A stretch of 64,000 bases of DNA. Origin: Alentia gelatinosa. Taxonomy: Eukaryota; Annelida; Polychaeta; Phyllodocida; Polynoidae. The notes under the pieces were generated by a model that saw nothing but the letters and a program-made list of their open reading frames with translations, made no database searches and was not told where the DNA came from. Below, one piece after another: positions 8,126-19,529 of this stretch; the first letter of the stretch is position 1, and each line of letters begins with the position of its first letter. The stretch spans positions 38,515,218-38,579,217 of the forward strand of contig OX465590.1 of NCBI GenBank assembly GCA_950022655.1, given 5' to 3'. A program made the translations under genes and the position numbers.

Positions 8126-11100
8126 TGGGTAGAGTCTGTTAGTACAGGCTCTGAGGAAGCCACCAACTCAGACGGCTGTACCTCCGCAGGTGGAGGCTCA
8201 GTAGACCTCACATCTGGGTGTCATTGGGGCTTCACTTCCACCATGGCGTAGTCATCTGACGGTGGGATGAGCAGGGGTGTGCGCTCAGCAGACTTCCTCA
8301 AGTGTTTGCGGTTACGAGGAGCAACCCCTGCTCAGTCTGGATGGTGTATGACCTGGGCTGGTCACACTTGTCAGCCACAATGGCTGGCTCCCATACACTT
8401 CCTCGCTGCACCCGCACCACATCACCGGGGTGAAGCTGCTTGAGGGATGTGGCATGCTGGTCGTAGTACGACTTCTGGCACTGCTGTCTTTTCTTGAGGG
8501 CCTCATGTGCTTCCACCACCCTGGGGCGTAAGAGCACATCACTTGTTGGTATTTTGGACCGCAGGGTTCGGCTCATAAGAAGTTGTGCTGGTGAGTATAT
8601 AAGACCCGTCAGTGGTGTATTCCGGTATTCCAGCAGTGCTAAATATGGGTCACGGCCATCCTTGCTGCTTTCTTGAACAGGTTTTTAAGTGTCTGTACAA
8701 ATCTCTCTGCCTGCCTGTTTGACTGGGCATATCCTGGGCCTGAGGTGGTAACTTTGATGCCCCACTCACTTGCAAAATTCCGGAACTTGCGGCTACCAAA
8801 GGGCATGTTGTCACTCACCACTTCCTCTGGTATTCCGAAGCGGGCGCACACACTCTTGGTATGTGTCACAATTGTTTTTGCCGTCTTATCTGGGAGCTGT
8901 GAGAATTCGGGGTACTTTGAGTAATAGTCAACGATAACAAGGAAATCCTGGCCATGGAATGTCATAAAATCCATAGCGATCTTGTGCCATACACCATCAA
9001 TTATCTTGTGCGGGATAATTGGCTCCTTTTGCTGACTTCGCTGGTATTTCATGCAAACTGAGCATCTTTGCACAACCTGCTCAATGTCACTGCCCATGCC
9101 GGGCCAATATAAAACAGTTCTTGCACGGGCCTTACATTTCTCTGTTCCTAGGTGTCTTTCATGGATAAGGGTGAGTATGTTGACGCAGCTGCATGGGAAC
9201 TACCACGCACTCCCTCAGAAAGATGATGTCCTCAGCTACATGCAGCTCATCCCTGATATTCCAATAAGCGCGGACTTCAACTGGAATGCTCTTGATTGAT
9301 TTTGGCCACCCATCCAATATAAGGCACTTAACCTGATGGAGAGTTGGGTCCTTGTCTGTGGCCTCACGGATTTTGTCCATCTTTGCTGCACTCACAGTGG
9401 TATTCTCGATGAGGCTATGTACCACTCTAGTCATTTCGTCGTCTATGGACATATCAGGCTGTCCTTTGATGTATGCACGAGACAGTGTGTCGGCCAGGTA
9501 CATGTACTTCCCGGGCACATATGAGACAACCAGATCATATGGCTGGATAGTTAACATGAGTCTCTGTAGTCTTGGTGGAGCCTTGCACATGGGTTTCTTG
9601 AGAATGCTCTCAAGGGGCTTGTGATCGGTCTGCATAGGTATGTCTGGTTTACCATAAATGTATTGGTGAAACTTCTTGGTAGCAAAGGAGATTGCCAGCA
9701 TCTCCTTCTCTATTTGTGCATAGTTTTCTTCTGCTGAAGTCTTGGAGCGAGATGCATAGGCCACTGGATTGCCATCCTGTAGGAGGCATGCTCCTAGGCC
9801 AGATTGTGATGCATCGGCCTGAATAGTCACTGGCTTTGTCACGTCATAGAATGCCAGAACTGGCTCACTTGTAAGAATGTCTTGTAGCTTACACATTGCA
9901 GCATCATGCTCATAGGTCCAGTTCCACTCAGTGTCCTGCTTGAGTAGAGCTCGGAGAGGGGCTGTGATGGTGGATTCGTTTGGAATATACTGAGCCAGGT
10001 ACTTGACCATGCCCAGTAGGCGTTGAAGAGAGGGCACGTCTGTCGGTGTAGGCATACCGACAATTGCCTCAATTTTCTCCGGGTCTGGCTTAAGTCCTTG
10101 CGATGAGACCAGGTTCCCATGTACTCAACCTCATTGACTTTGAACTGGTCTTTTGAGAAGTTGAATTTCACACCTTTGTCCCTTGCTCGCTCAAAGACCT
10201 TGCGCGAAATCAAGTCATGCTCCTGCTCGGAAGCTGCTGCAATGATAAGGTCATCAGCTATGACATGAACTCCACTGATGTCACCAAATGTCTCTTCATT
10301 GCGTTTTTGCATAATTTCGCTTGCTGAAGAGATGCCGAAAGGCATGCGCAAGAACCGCTTCCGTCCCCATGGAGTGTTGAATGTGCAATAGTATGATGCC
10401 TGGTTGCTGAGTTTAACATGCCAATAACCATCTTTCATGTCTACTACTGTGAAGATAGTCTTGCCTGCTAAATGGGCCTGTGTATCTGCGGGAGTCGGGA
10501 TATTATATCTTTCACGTTTGATTGCCTCGTTTAATGGCCTTGGATCGAGACACTAGATTACTGACCCACTCTGTGGGCCTGTCCACATCTGCAATGATGC
10601 CTCGCTGTGTTAAATCTGCAAGTGTCTTTTTAAGCTTTGGTTGCGTTGCATAGGGAATTCTGCGTGGCTGCTGGATTGTGCCCTGTGCTTTTTCATTTAG
10701 CTGCATATCATACTCTTTGTCGTACTGACCAACTCCCCTAAAGACATCTGCATACTCTTTTTCTACATGGTCTTTTGTTAAGTTGAAATGCTTTGGCTCA
10801 CATGTACGAATATTCACACGCTTTACAAGATGCAGCTGCTCACACGCTTCATGTCCCAGAATTGGCGTGTCTGTTTTGTCAGTAACATAGAATTTGAAAT
10901 TGCCACTCTGACCCGTATGTGCTGATGATTTAAGCACCACTGTGCCTCTCGGGTATATTTGATAGTTGCCGACTGCGTTCAAAATGGTCTTGGTGCTTTT
11001 TATATTTACGTTCTGCATTTTGCGTACAACTGATTCGGTCAATACATTTGCTTCTGCTCCAGTGTCCAGTTTGCAGCATACCAGTTCACCTCCAATAGTC

Positions 11101-12072
11101 ACAGTCTCATACCACTTATTAGCATCACTGTCACGCTTTTGCTCGGCTACTGCACCCACATATAATGAACCAACAAAAAGATAGTCACTATCTTCATACT
11201 CAGTGCCCTCGGATTCTTCCTGTTCCTCCTGCTCGAGGACATGCACCTTCTTTCTGACAAAGCTACCATCACGGCATACACTGGCGAAGTGGTTGAGGCG
11301 ACTGCATTTGTTACAGGTATTACCATATGCTGGGCATTTACGTGGGGGATGCCTACCACCACAATATTCACAATCTTTGCCTTGAGTCCTGTGCGCTTTA
11401 CCATTCTTATGCTGAGGCTGGAACCTATAGCTTCTGTCCCCTGAACCTTGCTGCTTGAAGTTTGATGGTTTGCCATTAAAATTTTGCCTACTCCTGCCTA
11501 TGGTGTGCACATCATGGCTTTTCTGCGTCTCACCTGTCATAGTTTTTAACTGGACTTTGCTTGCCTCTGCTGCATGACAAATATCTAATGCCTTGCTTAA
11601 TGTCAGATCTGCCTCACGAAGTAGCCTTTCCTTGACACGTGTGTCAGCTACCCCAAACACAATCCTATCTCTGAGATTTTTGTCCTTTTGATCCCCATAC
11701 TCACAGCTTCCCAGCAATATTCTGAGATCATTTACCCATTGGTCAATTGATTCACCCTCACACTGATTGCATTGCCAGAATTTATATCTCTCAAACACCT
11801 CATTTTTCCTTGGTTCACAATACTCTCTGAACTTCTTTAGCACTGCCTTGTAGTCATCTGCCTTATCCCCTTCATTGTCACTAAACACAAAGTTACTGTG
11901 AATATCCTGTGCCTCTGGACCAGCACAGTGTAGCTACCCTAGTCTTTGCTCCTTTTTTCACCAACTCAGCTGCTTCATAAAACACATTGAACTGTTGTTC
12001 CCACCTTCTCCACTGTTCAGCTACATTGCCTGAAGTAAAGCTGACATTGGGTGGGGGCTTGAAAACTTCCAT
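8062..12072 (-). pseudogene. gag-pol: Broken gag-pol of the second Ty3-type element
   Basis: Gag begins at the ATG at 12072 (MEVFKPPPNVSF). Two zinc knuckles lie near 11290-11390 (CX2CX3HX4C and CX2CX4HX4C). Protease DTGAEAN is near 11060. RT with ADDL lies near 10250, RNase H with QADASQSG near 9810, and integrase segments with an SDN and a QAER motif between 8640 and 9200. Visible breaks: a frame change in Gag near 11930; an apparent internal loss with a frameshift in RT near 10545; a shift after VEYMG near 10115; a shift in the integrase zinc region near 9185; and a shift near 8640. Similarity to the intact element at 1929-6140 is at domain level only, so they are different families. The protein cannot be made as a whole. 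Confidence 0.9.
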
Positions 12073-12142
12073 GTTCACTGCTTACCACTGGCCCGGTTTT
12101 ACTGACAGACTGCTGCTGGCATCAATGCTGCTTTGCACCTTA

Positions 12143-12161
12143 GTTTTTACTTCTGACACTA
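12143..12161 (-). other. Degraded primer-binding site
   Basis: On the minus strand, TAGTGTCAGAAGTAAAA follows the 5' LTR. It resembles the tRNA-Leu primer site TGGTGTCAGAAGTGGGA used by Steamer-like elements (recalled), with every difference a G-to-A change. Confidence 0.6.
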
Positions 12162-12292
12162 TGTAGTTCTTCTTATATTGCTTAGATTTGTCAGGACTAG
12201 TTCTAAGAATAAGAACCTGTGTGAACGATAATTGAAGCACATGTGATCTGTTTTATTCAGGTCTCACAACACAGAATACGTTATCTGTTACA
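12162..12292 (-). repeat. 5' LTR of second Ty3-type element
   Basis: 131 bp, ending at the junction with the palindrome element at 12298. It matches 7633-7763 except at one base. Confidence 0.9.
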
Positions 12293-12297
12293 GGGCT

Positions 12298-12705
12298 CAT
12301 AGACAATAATCGATGGTTTTGTGGACAGGCAGCCGTAAACCACGAGCGGTTGACGCGTAGTAATATACGAGCGCTAGCGAGTGTATTACGAGGTCAACAG
12401 CGAGTGGTTTACAGAGCTGCCTGTCCACAAAACCATCGTTTGTTGCATTTATTATCCATCTTTTCGAAAAAATTAAACCCAGTAATTGCCATTTTAAAGG
12501 GTATAACAATAGGGACTACTTCTTTACTCTATAGCAAAAGGGACTATTTTTCCCATATGCCATGGTTTTGAGGCTGTATACCACAGGTTAGAATCCGTAT
12601 ACCACAGTTATGGTGTCTGACAGGTTTTATATAATTGGTCGTTGTTTACTGAGTCACCATACATTTTCAATGGGGGCTTTGTATACGATGGATAATAAAC
12701 ATAAA
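12298..12705. repeat. Delta composite foldback element, C type, copy 1
   Basis: A palindrome at about 12310-12430 has arms CGATGGTTTTGTGGACAGGC / GCCTGTCCACAAAACCATCG. It is joined to a spacer of about 260 bp bounded by TTTATTATCCATC and GATGGATAATAAA. Palindrome and spacer are shared with 46293-46660, where the palindrome's outer left arm is lost. Confidence 0.75.
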
Positions 12706-12829
12706 TACAGAGGTGTTGTTTTCTTCCAACAAGTGAGGGTAGGCCTAGGCTATTCTCTCTACAAACTAGGACAGGTTGTCTAAACAGTTGATAATTGATT
12801 GCCTTGTCTTAAAACGGACCAGCCTGCAG

Positions 12830-13040
12830 CTGCCAGCCTGGGGACCTGTTTCAGTAGTTTCGTGACATGTCTAGATGGCGTCTGTGACACCATACGGACA
12901 GATCACAAGATTGCAGTCGATGACACACGGAGTTTCACTCTCTTCTCGTAGGAATTAAGCAATGACACTTTAAAATGATTAGGGGATACGTATCATCTAT
13001 AATCGTTCCAAATATGAAGAATATTGGCCACTTCGATCTT
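12830..13040. repeat. Partial copy of element B interior
   Basis: GGAATTAAGCAATGACA, ATAATCGT and AAATATGAAGAA run in the same order as in element B near 14820-14890, with divergence. It abuts the 3' end of the LINE. Confidence 0.5.
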
Positions 13041-13044
13041 CAGA

Positions 13045-14546
13045 TATTTTCTAGTCTTTTTCTGCTGTTGCTTGCACTGTTGGTGACGCTGTTGATGTCT
13101 GTCTAGGCCTAATGTCAGGCCTGGGTCATTTATTTTTGTTTCCATATAGAGATTTTGTCTCAGGGTGGATGTTGGGGCATTTAGGCTTCTTCTTATGATG
13201 CCGTCTAGTATCTTGTTGATTTGTTTTGTCTGTTGTTTGTTGGGTTTCCATGTCTCGGCCCCATATGTTATTATTGGGATGATGCATGTTTCTATGAGTT
13301 TCCATACTGTTTCCATCTCAATTCCTTTGAAGTCCTGGTCCTTGGCTATATATATTATGGTTTAGTAGGCTGCTACCGTCTTTCTCTTTATTTCAGTTAT
13401 GTGGTGCCTTTGTGGTTTATTATCTCGCCTAGGTATTTATATTGGGTTGTTGAGTTTTTTTGGCCTTTGCCTATGAGGATGGTCTTTGATTTCTCGTCTC
13501 TGAATTTTATGCGGTACCTATTGGCTATTTCATTTGTGATATTAAGCATTTGTTGGTATTGCGTTAGGTTGTTGGTTATTATTGAGACGTTGTCTACCCA
13601 TAGTAGGTGTCGCCGTTGGGTTTGTTTGTGTTTGTATTCTGGGTGTAGTTTTTCTATTGTTAGGCTAATTCCGTCCATTAGTGTTGAGTATTGGATGACT
13701 GCGAGGACTCCTCCTTGTCTTATGCTATCTTATAATTGTATGGTCCTTGTTGGTCTGTGTTTGATGTTAATTGTGGCTGAGAGTCCTTGGTTGAGTTTAT
13801 CAATTATGCTCTATGTGTTGTCCTTGATTCCTCTTTTGCTCAGTGTGTACATTATTGCTTTGTTCCATGCTTTGTAATATGCTTTTGTGACGTCAAGAAA
13901 TGTTACGTAGGTTGGGTTCTTTTGGTTTTTTTTCTGCATGTATAATGTCCTTGATTGTTATGATATGGTCGATGGTTGCTGCACCTCTCATTCCTCCTAG
14001 TTTGGCTTGGGTGATTGTCATGTATTCTTTTATTCTGTTATTGATTAGTTTCTCATAGAGTTTGTCTATGTTGCTTGATACTGTTATACCTCTTTCATTC
14101 TTACATTGGCCTTTGGTTCCTTTGCCTTTATATAGTCTGGTGATTATTCCTTTTTGCCATTGGTTTGGGATTTATTGTTTTTTGCTGACTTTGTTTAGTT
14201 GCTTGAATAGGGTGGTTTTGTTTGTGTGGTTTAGTTCCTTTATAAGTTCTTTTGGGATCTTATCGGGTCCATTGGATTTGCCTCGTTTAAGTGTTTTTAT
14301 GGTTTTAGTCAGTTCTTCGTGTGTGAAGGATTTAATGGTTCAGCGGTTTTTTATACTTGCTCTCTGGTTTGTGAGTTTGTGTAGGTAATGGTTTTTGTCC
14401 ACAATTCGTAGTCAGGGGTTCCCTCCCTTGCTCTGTAAAGGGTTTCGAAGTAAGTGGCTATGTGTTCTTTGGCATTTGGCATGATGTTGTTATCTTAGTC
14501 CACAGTGTCGTAGTTGTTCTGTTTTTGTCCTATTACCTTCTTCCTG
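13045..14546 (-). pseudogene. LINE reverse transcriptase, C-terminal part
   Basis: Minus-strand frames show RT-like blocks with several stops: NIDKLYEKLINNRIKEYM and LGGMRGAATIDHI near 13960-14100, then LLWVDNVSIITN near 13590. The last stands where a FADD catalytic box is expected and reads WVDN, so a catalytic Asp is lost. Downstream AETWKP and LNAPTSTLRQNL match the thumb/C-terminal region typical of such enzymes. The start of this piece is set by the inserted element at 14547. Confidence 0.7.
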
Positions 14547-15998
14547 GGGCCTGTTTTATTTTCTGCCCGAGGAGTCCTGGGCCTTGTTTTTTAGTCACGA
14601 CAATCGTTATTGGCGACATCGTCGATGCGGCAGTGTGCTAGAGAGCTACGATCGTAGAACCAACGACAAATGGCGTGGGGCTACGACACGTAGAGAGCTC
14701 AAATGGGTGCTATAGTCACGACAATCGGTGCGCACCCAAGCGAAAAATGACGCCACATGTGTCATAGGCCTAAGACAACTTTGGACATGTCGTAGCAAAC
14801 ACGGAACTTCACTTCCCGTAGGAATTAAACAATGAAATTTTAACATGAGTAAGGTATACCTATGACCTATAATCGTACTAAATATGAAGAAAATCGGCTG
14901 CACCGTTCCGAAGTTATAGGCGTTTGAATTTCGTCATGGCAATTTTCTGGTCTGGTGGCCAGTGTATTTTCCTGACGCCTCCGCTAATTTATGCGGCGAC
15001 CTTGACATAGACTGCACATCGGAAGGTGGGAGGGTGACTGGCCACCATCAGAGAAGATGATTGCTATGACTAAATTTAAACAGCGATAACTTCGGAACGG
15101 TGCAGCCGATTTTCCTCATATCTGATACGATTATAGGTCATATGTATCCCTTACTCGTGTTAAAATTTCATCGCTTAATTCGTATGGGAAGCACGGGAAA
15201 TCCTCTATATACGCACAGTGGTTTGTTATAGAAGACAGTTCTATACTTGTCGTTAGCACCGACACTTTGAGCTCCGATCGTATGCGGCAGGCTACGACAC
15301 CGTCTATAGCACAGCGGCCATTTTGTATCACCAAAAAGTGTCTTGGTCTCAAGGGACGATCTTAGGCCATCGTGGATCTACGATATCGTGACTAAAAAAC
15401 AGGGCCCAGGAACGCCCGGGGAGAGGTCCTAGGAGAGTTTGGGTTCAATATTTCAAAGTCTCCCGGGGAAGGAGAGTCTTGGGCCAGGATCTAGGAGGTC
15501 TCCTGAAATATCGTTTTATTTTCAATCCTAGGGCCAGGAGAGCTCCTGAAAAGTGTCCTGCAGCTCTCCTGGCTGGGGACACGTCTAGGGGTATCGTGGG
15601 TGATTCGAAAAAACAAATAAAAGCTATTTAATTCATTTGAACTATCGGAAATATATTTATTATGATTTTAATTAAAACTGGAGATCTCAGATGGAGAATT
15701 ACTGTGCTATTTACTTAGATTAACATACATTCATAAATGATGAAATTAGTTCCCAAAAATACCACTATGTGCCACCACATGCAGTATACACAGCCTCTCT
15801 TTCAAGTCTCCTCAAAAGTTTCCTACAGGTTTATTTTCTCCTGGGGCTCTCTCAAAGGAGACTTCGGCCGAGGATTTCTCTCCCTCCCGAGGACAGGGTA
15901 AATCGAACGAGATTGAGGAGATCTGAAAATTATCCTCAGTGGAGCTATCCCTCCTGGGGACTCTCCTCGCCCAGGAGAGTTGAAAATAAAACGACCCC
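14547..15998. mobile_element. Element A, copy 1 (inverted-repeat DNA element), with element B inside
   Basis: The ends are GGGCCTGTTTTATTTTC and GAAAATAAAACGACCCC. The inner part after element B (15600-15870) matches copy 2 at 26800-27010, for example ATGATTTTAATTAAAACTGG against ATGATTTTAATACAAACTGG. No transposase is visible. It splits the LINE reverse transcriptase, so it is younger than the LINE. Confidence 0.75.
14577..15410. mobile_element. Element B, foldback DNA element nested in element A
   Basis: The ends are CTGGGCCTTGTTTTTTAGTC and GACTAAAAAACAGGGCCCAG. Inside are long inverted arms of about 110 bp (around 14815-14925 and 15085-15190) sharing GGTGCAGCCGATTTTC and TATAATCGTA-type sequence. 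Copy 2 of element A lacks this insert, so B came later. No coding sequence was found. Confidence 0.8.
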
Positions 15999-16019
15999 CT
16001 GGTCTTCCAGAAAAGGTTT

Positions 16020-16290
16020 GAGTTTGCTCCTCCTTGGTTGATCAGGGCTTTTAGTTTCTGCTTTGTGGTTGCCTTTTCTAGCTTCTCATAGTAGGTTCTT
16101 ATATTGTGGGTTATTTTTTGAGTTTTTCTTTCGTTTCATTTATCGCTTCTGGGTCTTTTTCTTTGCATACTTTTTTGTATTCCTTTTTGGTTAGTCTTTT
16201 AGCTTTTCTTAGTTTTCTAATTTTTTTTTTGGTCTGGTTGTTTCCCTGGTTTTCTAATGGTGATGGTGCCTAAGTGGTCTTTTAGTTTCT
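16020..16290 (-). pseudogene. LINE segment between endonuclease and RT
   Basis: On the minus strand a Lys/Glu-rich helical stretch (KKLRKAKRLTKKEYKK) precedes the insertion point of element A. This is typical of the linker before an RT domain. Its frame is broken from the segment below 14546 by the insertion. Confidence 0.5.
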
Positions 16291-16559
16291 TTTGTATTGT
16301 GTCTTGGTAATGGGTGTTTGTCATGCTTGGGTTTGCTTGGGTTTTTTTCAAGGAGGTCTATGTTAAGGTTATGCCACTTAGGTTTGCTGCCTTTTGCCCA
16401 GATTTTTTTTGCCCATTTGTTGTTTTTGTGGGTTGCTCTCGAGTTCGAGGGTTACTGTGTTGTATTTGGTTTGGATTTTGTTATTTCCTCTTATATCGTA
16501 GTGTCCTTCTTGATCTATGTTAGTCTTAGTTGCTAGTTTGTACATACCTTTTGTGCATA

Positions 16560-17100
16560 GAGCGTAGTTGATGATGGATTTCTGGGTTTGCTTTTTCTGT
16601 TTACTCTTCTCCATTGGATTGTCCCCTTTTCGGTTGTTATGGTTTTGAGGTCGGCTGTGTCAATCAGGTCTTCAAGGAGCTGGCCGTTCCTTGATTTTTT
16701 TGGGTTATATTTGTTTCTTTGATCTCTAGCTTGGCGTTAAAGTCTCCTATTAGGAGGATTTCACCCTTGTGTTTGAGGTTTGTGATTTAGGTTGTGAGTT
16801 CATTGTATGTGGCTTGTGCTTTGTTTATATTGACGGTTTCTTGGGGTCCATAGAAAGTTCTGATTATTAGTGTGTTTTGGTTTTGTTTGAGTTAAATCGA
16901 GATGGATTCAGTGTTGGTGTTTGGTTCTACTTGGATTAATTCTGTGGAGTTGGCTAGTTCCTTGTCTACAAGTATGCCTATGCCCCCTCTTCCTTTTGTT
17001 TCTCTGGCTTTGTGGTACCATGTGTATCCTTCTATTCTCAGGTTTTTTTTTGTTTTAGTTTCATTTACTAAGGCTATGGATGTTTTGTGGGTATTTAGGG
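16560..17100 (-). pseudogene. LINE APE-type endonuclease, broken
   Basis: The minus strand shows KGRGGIGILVDKELA near 16980, then LLIGDFNAKLE at 16720-16760, and in another frame NGQLLEDLIDTADLKT near 16650. GDFNA is the conserved endonuclease block containing catalytic Asp and Asn. Frameshifts separate these blocks. A continuation with SIIDYALCT-like remains extends toward 16400. Confidence 0.75.
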
Positions 17101-17615
17101 CTGTTTGGAGGCTGAGTTTTTTTCTCTGTTATGCGGTTTATGCTGGTGTATAGGATTCTAATGGGTGTTTTTTTCCTTTCTTTTTGTTTCTCTTTCCTCT
17201 TTTCCTTCTTTTTCTTTTGTTGGGTTGTTGTCTTAAGCTTGTCAGCATTATTTTTGGGCTGGGGGTTCTGGATCTTTGGGTTTGGGTTTGGTGGATTGGC
17301 AGGACTTAGTGATTTTTGGTTTCTCGGGAGTTGTGTGTATTGAGTTTTCCTGTTTTGTGTTATCGAGTGGAGTATAAAGTTGATGTTTTCTATTGTGTTT
17401 CGGACATTAGTGGGTTTGCCTGTGATTTGGATTCGTCCTTCGTCTTTTGGGTTTACGTATTTGGTGTTGATAAGTATGTCGTCGGTGTTGCTTAGGTGGG
17501 TGAGGTTCATGCCGATGATATGACCTAGGTCGTTGGGGCGGTAGTGGGCTTCCTCCGTGATATTCAGTGGTTGGTTTGTTTTTTGCCCGTGTTGGGTTGT
17601 TTGTGTCCTGTAGTG

Positions 17616-18365
17616 TCATGTTTGTTGGGGTGATTGTGGGTTTGGGTAGGTTTTGTGGTAGTGGGTGGGTGGGGGTGATGGGGGTGATGCGGGGGCACAG
17701 GCCTGATTCTGTTTGGAAGCTTCCGGTTGCATATTGTCAGCTTTTGGTGGGGTTTTACTGGGGTTTTGTGTTGTTGAGTTTTTTTTGTTTGTTTCTGGGT
17801 CTAGTGAGGATGGGTGTGGTTGGGGTGTGTGTTTTTGGGTTTGGGGTGGGGGGTGGGGGTGCCGCTCGAGGGGCTGGGGGGTGGGGATATGTTTTTTTAT
17901 GTATTGAGTTAGCGTTTGTATTGCGTTTGCCATATCTTTGTGGTCGATGTGGTAGCCATCAGGGAGTAGGTGAATGTGTTCGAATATGTTTATTGTGTTG
18001 TGGTCTGTTTCCTTGTTGAGGGCTTTTGGGATTAGTCTGATATTTGTTTCGTGTTTTGTGTTGTTGTCTATTGGGGGTGGTATGAGTATTGTTACTTTTG
18101 CTTGTGTGTTTGCTTTTATGTTGTTTGTGGCTGTTAGGAGGTTTTGGTATGTCTCTAGTGGTGGGAGGTTGTGTCTTGTGTCGTTTGTGCCTACTAGGAT
18201 GAATATGCGTTCGGCCTTTGTTATGTTCTCAGTCCTCTTTGTGGATATATCTCAGAGTTCTTTAGTTGTATAAGTTGTCTCATGTCTTACTGACATGTTC
18301 TCTTGTGTGTTGAGTTGTTTTACTATTGGTGTGGTATTTGAGTTGCCTATGATCGGGACTCTGTG
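17616..18365 (-). pseudogene. LINE ORF1 with SGNH-esterase domain
   Basis: On the minus strand one frame reads through three SGNH hydrolase blocks: PIIGNSNTTP (18336-18365, Ser block), FILVGTNDTRH (about 18177-18209, the GTND block) and LLPDGYHID (about 17940-17966, Asp/His block). One in-frame stop lies between blocks I and III. A Pro/His-rich tail follows to 17616. ORF1 esterases are thought to act on lipid or membrane substrates during LINE retrotransposition. The Ser, Asp and His positions remain although the usual GDS reads GNS. Confidence 0.7.
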
Positions 18366-19529
18366 TTTGGGTTTGGGTTTTGCTGTTTGTTTTTTCTCCT
18401 GTTGCTTCCAATGGTGTGTGTTCTGGTCGAGGAGGTCCTTTACAACTTCTTCAGGCTTTTGAATTTTTATCTTTTGTGTTTGTAGGTTTTCTTAAGTTTG
18501 GGTTTTTGGACTAGTCTTTTGTTTATTTTGATGAGGTTCTGTGTTGTGTTTTTGGATTTGTTGCTCCAGTAGTTTTCTGTGTTGGTTTGCTTCTTGGAGT
18601 TGTTGTTGGGTTTGTTGGTGTTGGGTTTCCAGGTGGGCTATTTTCTGGCTTAATCTTTGGATTTGGTTATGTGTCTCTTGTTCTTGCTCTTGGATAGTGG
18701 TTTGTAGTGTTTTGCATATGATGCATTGGTTTTATTTGTGTTTTCATTTGTGTGGGTTTTGTTAGGTGTGTTTCTTGTGTTTGTTGTTGTGTTGGTTTGT
18801 GTTGGGTGGGTGTTGTCGTTGGGAGTTTTCCCACCACATGGGCGGGCGATAATGGGTGGGTTTCTTTATTTGTTTTTATTTTCTCTTTTTGTCTTTATTA
18901 TCTCTTTTTTTCGATTAAATCTTGCGTCACATTCCGTTGCCGCCGAGCCTGCTATTGTATAATTGAATTGTCGCTCGCCTATGAAGGGTGTGTTCCACCA
19001 ACTAGTAGAACTTTGCCAGCCGATCTGGCCTGTAGTAGGCAACGACCCGGCCTGTGGAACACCTCGACAACTGCCTCTGCCCTCATCTAAAAATTGAAAT
19101 TAAGCATCAGCCGCTGGTTGAGGAGCATCAGCTGGCTGACTCAAATAACATTATTTTATGCTCTTCCACCACCCAGTGCTTGACTCCAGTGTCTTAGCCA
19201 GCCATGGTGGCTCCCAGCTGGAACAAAACTGATTTATTTATTTTTGCGGGCTCTGAGCCATGGGGGGCTGATATGTTTGATGGGTTTTAGTGAGAGTATT
19301 TGGCTCCAGCGTGGACTGCCTCCCCACCTTCACCGCAACAGATGCAGTCAGGGATAACTGGGAACTGCAGACCCGTAAGTGGAGGCTGAAAGTTTGGACA
19401 ATTTTCAAAGGTTAGTCATTATTTGAGCACTAGAGTGTGGTATAAACAGATGGATTTTTCATGCACTACATCTCATTCAAATTTTAAAATATCAGCAGAG
19501 AATTAGGCTATATTTATAAGTATGTCATG

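Larger units (their letters stand above)
7633..12292 (-). mobile_element. Second Ty3-type LTR retrotransposon, coding region broken
   Basis: The 4660-bp element lies on the minus strand. Its LTRs are 131 bp with TG...CA ends, differing at one position (C at 7759 against T at 12288). It has a polypurine tract next to the 3' LTR and a degraded tRNA-Leu-like primer site next to the 5' LTR. Gag, protease, RT, RNase H and integrase are recognisable but split over frames. Flanks (CTAGG before 7633, GGGCT after 12292) do not match, so there is no target duplication. Nearly identical LTRs contrast with at least five frame breaks. The copy may have been made from a defective template, homogenised by conversion, or produced by inter-element recombination. 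Confidence 0.9.
13045..18920 (-). mobile_element. Decayed LINE with esterase-type ORF1
   Basis: On the minus strand the order is ORF1, endonuclease, RT, as in a two-ORF non-LTR element. The coding strand is strongly A/C rich, giving Pro/Thr/Asn/Lys-rich protein. ORF1 carries SGNH-hydrolase motifs, the endonuclease carries GDFNA, and the RT C-terminal part is recognisable. Many stops and frameshifts make it non-functional. It is interrupted at 14547-15998 by a DNA element. The 5' limit is approximate and no target duplication was identified. Esterase domains in ORF1 are known in CR1/L2-type LINEs; the exact clade is not assigned. Confidence 0.8.

Noticed and set aside
13221..18962. Many plus-strand Phe/Leu/Val/Cys-rich frames
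   Set aside because: They are the T/G-rich complement of the decayed LINE; LINE motifs are on the minus strand.
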